64,000 nucleotides of DNA from Euwallacea fornicatus (Eukaryota > Arthropoda > Insecta > Coleoptera > Curculionidae): assembly GCF_040115645.1 (NCBI RefSeq), contig NC_089548.1, positions 496,001-560,000 on the forward strand. Reading direction: 5' to 3'. Made by a program: the position numbers and the translations under genes. This document shows, in pieces, positions 48,801-57,800 of the stretch. The notes beneath the pieces are model-generated. The model saw only the letters and a program-made list of their open reading frames with translations, was not told where the DNA came from and did not search any database. Position 1 is the stretch's first letter; the number at the start of each line of letters is the position of its first letter.

Positions 48801-51800
48801 TTATATGAGAAGCGCGCAAGAATTTGTAAAATTCAAAATATCAGTTTGTTGATGAGAGAGCTTCTGATATTAAAAACTTCGCCGTGAAAGGCTGTGGTTG
48901 GAACACACCAATATTGAAAATTCAATTTAAAAAGCCAAGTTGTTATCATTTGATTCATGTTGTAAAGGAGTAAATTTTGAATTAAAAACACAACTTTCCA
49001 TATAATTTTTCTCCATTCACAAGATCCGTATTTGTCAATGCAATAAGTATATGGGACCGCCTCACTCATAGCTTAAACATTTCCATTTTATTTTCCTGCT
49101 AAAAACATCCCAATATTAAAGGCACTTAAAATTGCTTTTAGGTTTACCTGGTCTACCCGGAATTCAAGGAGATAAAGGACTTATCGGACATATTGGTTCC
49201 ACGGGAGAACCAGGTGTTCCAGGAAAGCCAGGAAAAGAAGGTCCTCCAGGCCCTCAAGGGATGGTTGGACCGCCAGGAATGACAGGACTCACTGGAGATC
49301 AAGGTCCAGAAGGTAAAGCGATAATAATGTTGCCATTGCGGTATCAAGTGCATCAATTACCTCGTTGCAGCATGTTTTAGTGCACGACGGTAATACATCC
49401 ATAACGTGAAAGTTCAATCAAGTAAAATTTGAACAAAAATAAAAATTAGTGTCGATTATTATAATTTTTTATTTCGTTTAAAGAGTCCGAAAACATTTAA
49501 TGTGGTGCGTTCTACTCCAATACCCGCAAAATATTAATTGTGATAGGAAGCTCTTTCCTCTTAGAAGTTAAATTTCTCTTCTATGGTTACTCGCTTGTAG
49601 TTTATAAAATTGTGAACACACATTTTAGGTCCTTCCGGAAAAATCGGCTTACCGGGCATAAGTGGACGACCTGGAGATAGAGGTCCTCAGGGTTCACCTG
49701 GAACCCCAGGAAATGCAGGTCCCACAGGATTGCCTGTAAGTATCCACTACTATGTAAGTGCATAATTTCACCTTTCCGAGACTTTTGAAAGACACCTTGC
49801 AGTTAATCAAATTAATGCACATTTTCTGATGCTCATTTACTTATATGTAGGGACCTCCTGGCCCAATAGGACCAATAGGCTTAGCTGGTGAAAGAGGTCC
49901 GATTGGAGAAACGGGCCCTCAAGGGGTGGAAGGCCGGCCTGGAGAAAGAGGAAAGCAGGGGCCTCCTGGAGCGCAAGGTCGTAAAGGGGATACCGGCGAG
50001 CCCGGTCCCAAAGGGGCTAAAGGCCATACAGGCTTAATGGGTTTACAGGTATGCTTTTTTACAGCTTGAGAAGATTCAAAACCAGTTCATCGCGTTGACA
50101 AATAAAAATATATTTATTTAAGCATTTACGTATTCACTCTATAATTTTTAGGGTCTCCCGGGTGCACCCGGACTAGTTGGAGAAAAAGGAAGTTTAGGTT
50201 CGCCGGGGAGTTCAGGCAAGGATGGTGACATAGGACCGAGAGGATTCCCTGGTCGTGATGGCAATCCCGGCTCACCAGGTCTACCTGGCCCTATTGGTTT
50301 AAGAGGAGAGCCTGGTGCCGAAGGAAGGCCCGGGCTCCCAGGGCAACCAGGTAATAAACAATTTCATTGGTAAATTAACGTATTTATTTCCTATTCAAAT
50401 ATCGGTTCTATGCTTTTTGTTGTTTTTTTTTTTAATTATATTACTAGGCCCACCTGGACTACCAGGACCACCAGGAGAAGGAATAGGTTACGATGCTGCG
50501 TCTTTAGCTGTAATTTTGGCAAATACAAATACTCAAAAAGGGCCAGATCCGCAGTCTGATGCGCCGTACGTACCCAGAGTCTTTGGCAAAGAATTGTCAA
50601 TTGAAGAAACTAAAGACCTTATCACCAAAGCTTACGAACATTTGAAAGCTTCGTTTGAAAAATACAAAAGACCAAATGGAGAGGAGAACAACCCTGGGCG
50701 CACATGCAGGGACATTTTGGCAGCGTATCCTGATTATCCAAGTGGTAATACAACTATATTTTAGTTTGCCTAGAAAAATTATTAATTAGGATGTATTAAT
50801 CAAGAAGCACAAAGCAGTGCAAAGATCCTACAAAATATTTATTTTTGATTCAAGTGAACGAAGTAGTATTTTGGTGGCATTGTTTTTTGAACATTCGTCT
50901 GAACAAAGTGACCATCGAGTAAAAGAATCGATGGAATTGCCAAAGAGATTTTGAAACACAAGGGGGAAAGCATATTTATCTATAACTGATGATTTTTTGA
51001 TAAAAACAAGATCATAAACCAAAAATTTCAAATCACCTTCATGTTCTGAAAACGGCATTGGGCAAAATAACAGTTCGCACACAGTTAATTTTACTTCATC
51101 CACACTCCATATTCAACGTGAAAAACTAGTCAAAAAATCATGTGTATTAGACACATGAACCAGGAAATGACTTCAACTCCCATTTAAATATCTTCGAAGT
51201 CTAACGTGTGGTTAGAAATAATAATTAATATTGTCTTTGGATATATTTTTTGTTTCTTAAGATATTACCGTATCTTTCGTTTTTTTAACGGTACACGTAA
51301 TTTTAAAAAACATTGGATGATAAAATGAGCTACCCTTTTTAAATGTCAAAAAGTTCAAAAAGTAAAAAAAAGTTATATCTGCCATGCAAATGGAAAAAAT
51401 GCTTTTTCATGGCATATAAACAAATATAAACTATTATAGATGACAATAATGCAAAAAGTTTTTTTTATTAGCTTATTTAACAGAACCGCATATTGTAATC
51501 CTGCACCGTCGAAAATTAGAGTATTTCTTCAAATATCATTTCAATTGATTTTCTAGCAATAGTTACCACAAATTTTTTTTTTTTAATCCTTTGAGAAAAC
51601 TTCTCAGAATATCCACTAACTACACTCACTTTCATACGAAATGCAGAACCCAGTAATAATAATGAATAAGTCTTCTAATTTCAAAAAAATAATGCTTCAT
51701 AATAGAGTATCAAATCATCTGAGTTTCAGCAAAAAAAAGAAATAACGCTACTAGTTCTTTTTGTCATCAACTACGAACATTATTCGAAAGCGTCTGGAAC

Positions 51801-52904
51801 GAGCACATTTGGAAATGCTGCCTTGGCCTGCACGGTCACCGGACCTATGACCTATCGAACATCTTTGAGACATGATGAATCGCCGTCTTCGAAGTTTACC
51901 AAAACAACCAAACAATTTGGGTGACCCTTGATACCACCTTAAGGTAGCAGGGAATAAAATACCCCAGAAGGACTTTGATTATTTGTTGCAAAGCATGCCG
52001 CGAACAGCACCCGCTTGCATTGCCGCACGAAGCAATGTCACTCATTATGAACTTCCTAATTAATAAAGTTTTTTTTTACTGAAACAATATTTTGCCAAAA
52101 TTACAAGACTTAATTGTTATTATTACTGGGTGGTGCATTTCATATGACAGTGAGCGCATTTTAAGGGCAATATTGGATAGACCCTAATGATGGCGATCCT
52201 AGAGATTCCATTTTGGTTCACTGTGACATGACGAAAAAAGCTTCTTGTATATTGCCAAGCCCCGCAAAATCGCCGGAGTTGAATCACATGGGAAATGAAT
52301 CCGATATTTGGCTGTCAGAGATAAAAGGCGGTTTGAAGGTAATTGGAATATTTTCGCATTTTGTTTACTGTACCTCTTAATTTCGCAGATTAATTACAAA
52401 GCCGATTCCACTCAGATTGGTTATTTACATTTGTTATCATCAAGGGCCACACAGAATATTACCTACCATTGCCGAAATTCGATCGCTTACTATGATGTGA
52501 TTAAACACACTTACCGAAAGGGTCTAAAACTAATGAGTTATAGTGACGTTGAAATCACACCGAAAGGCTCTATGCGATATGAAGCTCTCCTGGATGAGTG
52601 CAAGGTATATTATTAATTACTAGTTAGTGCATTTGCCTTGTGCACAAATAATACTCCCTCCATTAGGAAATAAGCGTGCTTCTAATGGTCATGTAATATG
52701 TAAAATAACCATTTTTCCAAAATTCTGTATGTAATTATTTATTATTTTCTGATATAGTATCGCAAAGATGTCTGGGCTAAATCAGTATTCGAATTCACAA
52801 CTGACAAGCCTTCAAGGCTGCCAATCATGGATATTGGACTTAGAGACGTTGGAAAAATAGACCAAAAGTTCTGGGTTGACATAGGTCCTGTCTGCTTTTA
52901 TTGA
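33836..52904 (+). CDS. Fibrillar collagen alpha chain with VWC N-propeptide
   Basis: Twenty-six exons, 4752 nt, 1583 residues: 33836-34238, 34295-34439, 34495-34640, 34699-34872, 35248-35444, 35504-35594, 36652-36866, 37867-38002, 38061-38221, 38491-38707, 39457-39707, 42184-42345, 42898-43095, 45698-45842, 46362-46501, 46560-46652, 46702-46863, 48339-48546, 49142-49312, 49629-49735, 49851-50048, 50152-50350, 50448-50744, 52166-52338, 52389-52604, 52758-52904. Signal peptide 1-22, charged linker, VWC domain about 177-214, minor helix of 13 triplets (232-270), major helix of 337 triplets (305-1315), COLFI C-propeptide ending FWVDIGPVCFY. It is secreted as a trimer and forms fibrils. The helix has one Gly-to-Ala break (residue 902). 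Intron 9 is GC-AG. A TTTTCTTAG just before the ATG looks like a splice acceptor, so a 5' UTR exon probably lies upstream. Confidence 0.95.
35028..35162. mobile_element. 135-bp MITE in collagen intron 4
   Basis: The ends ACTTCTTAACACAC and GTGTGTTAGAAGT are imperfect inverted repeats. Its centre holds a perfect hairpin at 35100-35128. It is GC-richer than the flanking intron. No coding capacity, and I could not define its target duplication. Confidence 0.6.
35100..35128. repeat. Perfect 13-bp stem hairpin within the MITE
   Basis: AGCGTTCAACGAG and its exact complement CTCGTTGAACGCT are separated by CGA. A further partial copy of the stem (ACGAGCGTTC) lies at 35071-35080. As RNA in the collagen pre-mRNA it would fold tightly. 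Confidence 0.75.
35893..36555. mobile_element. Non-autonomous DDE element in collagen intron 6
   Basis: Diverged inverted arms of about 75 bp: TATACAGGATTCAATTTTCAG at the left, and GAAAACTGAACACCTCGATTT in the complement of the right. Both continue into a TGTAAAAACGC block and a TTTTTTGATTTGG-type block. The centre keeps a short transposase C-terminus on the - strand. Confidence 0.6.
36050..36165 (-). pseudogene. DDE transposase C-terminal fragment in collagen intron 6
   Basis: Encodes ITPEILRNIRRWLEQNFIYC followed by IEVNGDQYQHV, the standard end of the foldback-element transposase group in this window. Everything upstream of it is gone. Confidence 0.65.
36867..37866. other. Collagen intron 7, unidentified sequence
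   Basis: A 1-kb intron. The stretch 37060-37600 is GC-richer than typical introns here and looks like old inserted sequence, but I find no inverted ends, long frame or domain that would identify it. Confidence 0.35.
38222..38490 (+). promoter_or_regulatory. GC-AG intron of the collagen gene
   Basis: Exon 9 ends ...GGT TTA CAG at 38221 and the intron begins GCAAGT. The next exon opens with GGT after TTTTATTAG. CAG|GCAAGT is the classic strong form of the non-canonical GC donor, and no GT nearby keeps the Gly-X-Y register. GC donors are sometimes used for regulated splicing; nothing here shows that. Confidence 0.88.
38708..39456. other. Collagen intron 10, unidentified sequence
   Basis: A 749-bp intron. 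It contains a CAAACACACTGTATA sequence near 39360 that resembles the right tip of a TACAGGGTG-type element, and AT-rich sequence before it, but I could not find a matching left end. Confidence 0.35.
39953..41123. mobile_element. Foldback element with arms of about 415 bp in collagen intron 11
   Basis: It starts TATACAGGGTGTCCCAGAAT and ends ATTCTGGGACACCCTGTATA. The arms extend to about 40370 and 40704 with few differences, for example AAGCGTTGACCCC / GGGGATCAACGCTT. An open frame of about 110 codons within the left arm is an arm artefact. The centre has the C-terminal 78 residues of a transposase. Confidence 0.88.
40398..40634 (+). pseudogene. DDE transposase C-terminus in collagen intron 11
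   Basis: Encodes PPRSPDLNPCDFSIRGTLKS, then HLRNRILQVADGMRND, ending RERGGHVEHLLN and a stop. It is open, but only the part from the third catalytic Asp onward is present, because the rest has been replaced by the element's inverted arms. Same strand as the collagen gene. Confidence 0.8.
41160..41760 (-). pseudogene. Mariner (DD34D) transposase remnant in collagen intron 11
   Basis: On the - strand: SIITRDETCMYG (first Asp), MLTVFFDYLVIVHYEFL, then a jump to FLHHNNVPSQTALVFQEHF (second Asp changed to Asn), YSLDLAPLDFWLI (third block) and LRGHRFDLTDEVKAEL. A piece of about 20 residues is deleted before FLHHNN. It is inactive by deletion, stops and substitution. Confidence 0.8.
43274..45503 (+). 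mobile_element. Apparently intact DD41D transposon in collagen intron 13
   Basis: A 2230-bp element starting TATACAGGGTGTCCCGAAAT and ending with its complement. Both arms are 457 bp (43274-43730 and 45047-45503), and by direct reading I find no mismatch between them. Between them is one transposase gene in collagen orientation. Flanks are consistent with a TA target. The identity of the arms implies recent arrival or recent arm conversion. It is the only complete member of the TACAGGGTG-ended group in the window. Confidence 0.92.
43854..44965 (+). CDS. DD41D Tc1/mariner-superfamily transposase
   Basis: Two exons, 43854-44156 and 44216-44965, joined by a 59-nt GT-AG intron (GTAAATACAG ... 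TTTTTAG). Removing it gives one uninterrupted 350-residue frame. N-terminal helix-turn-helix region (FSSRELADIHFIYGFCNGN ... RRRYPRRRIPFRSVF, then RGQGRP). Catalytic residues: Asp151 (LWSDEASF), Asp242 (QQDGAPAHF) and Asp284 (SPDLNPLDYFFWG). I count 41 residues between the last two, the spacing that defines the DD41D group. It ends GNLFENLL. Without the intron the frame is broken, so either the intron is real or this is a small out-of-frame change. AATAAA follows the stop within about 65 bp. Confidence 0.87.
47200..47960 (-). pseudogene. Mariner transposase remnant in collagen intron 17
   Basis: From 47949 down on the - strand: an N-terminal block of FVNVEKFIYRYVICSCHLED, then SDIKAELDSTLEPSGPSMPT, TVKYSVAEFKRGHTSCQDE. 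It is followed after frameshifts by KIHKIALEDRNFEK, HRILTEQFDMTKLCAK and, near 47250, fragments of the middle region. The C-terminal half with the second and third Asp is not seen. By sequence feel it is the same subfamily as the remnant at 13583-14200. Confidence 0.75.
51775..52065 (+). pseudogene. Tc1-like transposase C-terminus in collagen intron 23
   Basis: Encodes HLEMLPWPARSPDL, a stop, PIEHL, a stop, DMMNRRLRSLPKQPNNLG, then KIPQKDFDYLLQSMPRTAPA and CIAARSNVTHYELPN. This is the block from before the catalytic Glu to the C-terminus of a Tc1-like transposase, with several stops. It lies 100 bp upstream of collagen exon 24. Confidence 0.8.
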
Positions 52905-52955
52905 AATTAATGTATTATATAAAAGTCAATATCACTGCCATTAATGGATGGGAAA

Positions 52956-52961
52956 AATAAA
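52956..52961 (+). other. Polyadenylation signal of the collagen gene
   Basis: AATAAA lies 51 bp after the TGA stop codon of the collagen, giving a short 3' UTR if used. Confidence 0.55.
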
Positions 52962-53880
52962 GTATGTAAAGTGATGTTATTGTATTAAGGGTTGTCTTAA
53001 AATTTATCACATTTTGATGGATACAAGATATTTGTTAATTGTTGACTAAGAGTGCTAAAGTTGTCTAAGTAGGTATCGTAAGTAAGAATAGAGAACTAAA
53101 CTGTTGGAACTCCTGCACATAAATGAAATTTCTAATTTACATTTGAAATTAAATATCTCCAAAAATCACAGTTATACTTAAATGAGGAAAACATGTTCAG
53201 ATAGGTGCATCCTTGGACTCTCATACAAGAGCATTTAAAGGGCCGTGTGGCAGACCTTATTTACACACATATATGGTAGTATACAGATAAATATGAGTGC
53301 TGATTCAATATAAATATCGATTAACGGCAAGTATAGATTTTTCGGGCCAACAAACACTCTGAGCAACATTTTAATTTTTTCTCCAACATCCCATATCCCA
53401 TGGATTCCAAAACCCTCGTACGATAGTGCGACATCAGCCCATTTTACTGCGTTTGCCACATTCAAACAAATTTCTTATTTTTTGAGATATTTAACTTTAA
53501 ATATAACAAATTGCCATTATACGTTTCGAAGTTCCTGCAATTGAGTTGATAAGAATATTTTCATTAATATACTATGCATAAGATTATTTTGATTGGGATT
53601 TTATTTTGTATAGGGGCCTCCTTTTTTAACGAAAACTTAGGCGCTTGTTATTAGTGCTTAATAATTAACATTCAAAAATAGGTTCCTTTAACATACACGT
53701 TCCTGACCGGTTCAGGGAAGTCTGACAATACATAGTCCAACACCTTATTTAAATTTGACTAGATTAGATTTGTGCTGAGTGGGCCTAAGGGACTCTTGCA
53801 ATTGCAAATATCTGTTTTATTTCAACATCCATTACAGATAACTTAGATGGTGTAGTTCATTCCTAAGCACGGTTATTCTG
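52962..53880. other. Collagen/takeout D intergenic spacer
   Basis: Convergent intergenic sequence between the collagen 3' end (+) and takeout-like gene D (-). A 76-residue open frame at 53235-53465 (-) has no recognisable domain and I treat it as chance. Confidence 0.4.
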
Positions 53881-54598
53881 GTGAATACACTTCATCAGGT
53901 GCTATCAGGGTCAAAAATATGCCCTTTTTTTTTTAAAAGACGCCTTTTCAAAAGTTGCATTACACTTTTCGAGAAAAGCGTCCCAAAGCAATACTGGATG
54001 TTTAAAAACTATGAGGTCAAATTTTTAGGGATTATTCAGCGCAACGATGGAAGACATCTGAGTATAAGGATCCGTGTTCGCAAGTGTTTCCCTGAGGTGC
54101 TAGGGCCCTATAATGCTTCAAGGCAGTTATGTACAAAGACGTATTTGATTGAGTTATTTTATTTATTTTCAAGCCAGAACTTCCCGAAAACGTCCCATCA
54201 AACGTTGGAAAGCAAATGTGGCTACAACATAATGGTGGGTCTTCATACTCTTTTCTGTTCAAGCCCGTCCGTATTTGGATCGTTAGTTCGGGCAACATTC
54301 AACCGGCAGAGGCGGTCCAGTTCCGTGGCCCCCTAGATCACCTGATCTAACACCTTTAGATTTATTTCTGTGGAGACATGTAAAGAGTTTAGTTTAGGAA
54401 ACGCAAGTGGAAACAGAGCAACACTTGACTGATCGAATCACTGCGGCATTGAAGTTAAGAACGACGTGTTATTTTGCACAAATAAAGGAGACTTAGGGAG
54501 ACATTTGCCGACGGGGTTCTTATACTTACGTGTTCTCTATTGTTGTACCGAACCATCTCTAGAAATTTGATTTGAGTTCCGAAACACCCTGTAGAATT
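53881..54598 (+). pseudogene. Decayed DDE transposase with right terminus
   Basis: From 54240 the + strand gives, with frameshifts, RGGPVPWPPRSPDLTPLDLF and LWRHVKSLV, then TEQHLTDRITAALKL, the C-terminal part of a foldback-group transposase. The right tip is GAAACACCCTGTAG at 54583-54596. The 5' part (53881-54230) is open in places but too diverged to assign. The left terminus was not found. Confidence 0.6.
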
Positions 54599-54830
54599 TT
54601 AGACTAACGTAAAAAAAGTTTTTTTTATTACATTTTAAAACGGCGAGTTCATGAATCTATTCCACCGATATAGTCAATAATGAAAAATTGTAATTTAATA
54701 ATGTAAAAAAATTAAAAAGGAAAATCGAACAGAAATGCTACGGTAAATATTACGCATTTACTTAACATGTGTCATAGCCTGTGATGTCTGTGAAAGAAAT
54801 AATTAATTTTACTACTTAAAGTAGCTACAT

Positions 54831-57800
54831 TTAAGCAGGCAGCCACTCTGATGCCTTCAAATTTGCCAATATCTGATCGGCAACTACCCTGAAGACCTCG
54901 TTAGAAGTTTCGACGAAAATAGGATTAACTGCTTCCAGTACCCTTTGAGGATTCTCGTTAAAGAAGTTTGAAATTATATCAGCTGAAAAAAACATATTCG
55001 TTAATATTAGGAGGGGAGTAGTAAATCGATGGGTATTTGCTGATGAGGCAGATCTCGCTGTGCACGGTGAATCATGTTTTAGAACAATTTTTTAAATTAT
55101 AGAATCCTAGTCTAACAATAATAATTATTCAATGTACTGAAAAGTCCCCAAAATAATGCCGAGGAACTGGAAAATTTTCTTACATACACCCTGTAGGTAT
55201 TTTCGTAGTGTGCCCAGTGAATGCCAAAACTAATAGTTGAGTTATCCCGGGATAGTGATTGAATATTTTTCTATGCTTATTTAATAAATTTACCTGCAAA
55301 CTGAAGGTCAGGATTTTTTGCTGTAAGTTTAATCCATCCATCACCTATAACAATTTTTGAGTTGATCTTTCTTATTCTGAAGTATTCATTGGCGTCCTTT
55401 TTATAGGTTTCCAAAGATCCTTTAACCAGAAATTTTGTATCACCTAGAAATAGAGAAAACCATAATACGTCAGTACGGCAGTTATTCATTTTCAAACATT
55501 AACACTCTGTATTTTGGAACTTGGCATTTGCAGCCCTATGTTTAATGGAAATATTTTTCATATTCTTTGATATGGAACCAGCTGTAGAATTATTCTTTAG
55601 GCAATATTTTACAACGTCATGTATTAGCCCGTTTTAGCTAGTATTTGTCGATGTGATGTAACACTAGTGTTAAATTAAAGGACAAGTTACACGTATATTA
55701 CATGGATATACTGGTAAGTCGACACGTAACGGAGTTTTTTGGGTTTCATCGGCGGGGTATTTGTTAGTTGCCAGATTCTATCTTCAGATGCTCTATTTGC
55801 AATTTTCACTTAGAAAACTCGATAACCGAGTTAAAGACTCGACTGAATTTTAGTTATTAACTTACTGAAATTTCCCTTAAAGAATCCCTTGCTCTGTAGG
55901 GGAATGGTTAGCAACTGCCCTGTAACGTCGTATTCCATTTCGATGTACGCCCAGGGAAGCGTTAGTCTGATTTCTCCTATGTGTTTCTTTGGATCAGCTC
56001 TGAAAAACCATTGGACATGTCATTTTGGTAGATGAGGTATAAAGTTTTCTTAGGAAATTACGAAAGACTTTATAAACGAGCTCAATCAATATTTTCATTT
56101 TTTTTTTAAATGCTGATTTGAAATATCAGAAACTAGAAGACATTGTTGTTTTTACTTAAGAACGGTATGTGAACTTAAAAATTGAAAAAGCCGTCTCTGT
56201 AGAACTTTGATTTTACACTAAGCTATAACGTAGGTTATTGAGAAATTATTAAAAATATGGCACAAGTTGCTTGTGGTAGATCTTATGGCGTCCACTTTTG
56301 TTCATATCCACAAGGCAGATGCGCATAGTTCAAAGTTGAGCGGATGATGCGTGCTCAACCGTGTGGAACATAGCTGCTTTTTAATAAGTAAAAAAACATT
56401 CCCTCATTAATGTCACGCCATGAAAATAAAAAAATGATTTTTTATTGGCCAATAGATGTGGCAGAGATATTTAAATTCTAGATTCCATAAACATTTAATT
56501 CTAACTTTAACGCACGAGAGAAAAAATTAGATCTATTTTATACTAACTTTAGTTTTTCAACGATTATATTCCTCGCTCCTTCGACTTTTATATTTCTAGA
56601 AATGGCGTTGATTCGAACTGCATTGTTGTGCGTTCTATTTACTACCATTATTGGAAGAACAAAAGGATCCATGGGCGGAACACTCAGCTCTGGTATGCCT
56701 TTTAGTAAATAAGAGGTGGCCTTTTGGAAACTGCTCTGAACGCATTTCTCATATTCGGGATCAGACGATTTGCAAAGTAGAGACTCCAAGAAACTAGCTA
56801 AAACAGTAAACGTAATATGATTAAACTGTTTGCCAATATGCATTTTAACGTGCACATGCCAATCACAGTGATGAAATCCTTATGCATTACTTAACTTACC
56901 TGTCTTCACTGCAATAACCATTTGGTAGGTGAAAGTCGTCTTATATAAATGCAACGAAAACCGATATTAACGACATCGGAGGGATTAAGTAAAAAGGGTC
57001 GTTATATTCGTTCATATTTATATCAAGACTTCTATTTTTTATTAATAAAAAAGTATGAACAAAATCTGAGAAAATTATATAAGAAATTAAAAACTGTAAC
57101 ACATAAATAATTAAGAGTAAATAATTTAATATATCTTCTAATGTATTTGTATTTACTTATGTACGGTAAAAACATATTATTAATTCAAATATTTTGTCAT
57201 TTTTGTTTGCTTATCACCTTGTAAGTTAAAATCAATCTATTCAATTTTTTTATTTCATTCAGAATCCTTTCGTCGCTGGGACGACTGTATAACGCAAGAC
57301 TGTTTAGAGTTGTAGGGCTTGTAGGACTCTAGGGCTTCTACAATTGATGGTGGTTTAGAGTCAACACTTTTATCTGGGATTTCTTGAATGGTGAGCACTT
57401 CGTTTACAATTTGCTCGTCAGATAAAGCACTGTACGTTTCCAAATAAAGCTCAACATTTACAAAATCAGTCCGTAATCCATCTGCCAATGTAAGGTATTT
57501 TACCATAGCAAAGGGCACATCATCTTCTTTTTCAAAATCATTATTTGTCCTTCTTGCCACATTAGGTAAAAGAAGATATTCCTTCTTTTCAAAGTCGTCA
57601 GCTATTGATACCAGTTTTCAACTTGCATATCTTAAAAAATTCGTGATTGTTTGAGATAATACTTTGCTCCATGCTTTGGAAATTATTGATATTGCGTCCA
57701 AAATGTTAATAACGCATTCTTTGTTTCGATGATTGTTTTCAATGATATTCATTAGCTGGAACTTCTTAAAGTGAATTTTCATTGATCCTATGATACCGTG

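Noticed and set aside
34651..49356. Several long minus-strand and alternate-frame Gly/Pro-rich or Leu-rich open frames across collagen exons (for example 38529-38786, 39469-39687, 48407-48673)
   Set aside because: They are mirror frames of Gly-X-Y coding sequence, where codon bias leaves few stops on the other strand. The + frame carries the continuous Gly-X-Y register.
53235..53465. 76-residue minus-strand open frame downstream of the collagen
   Set aside because: No domain, signal peptide or splice-linked exon; ordinary chance length for this composition.
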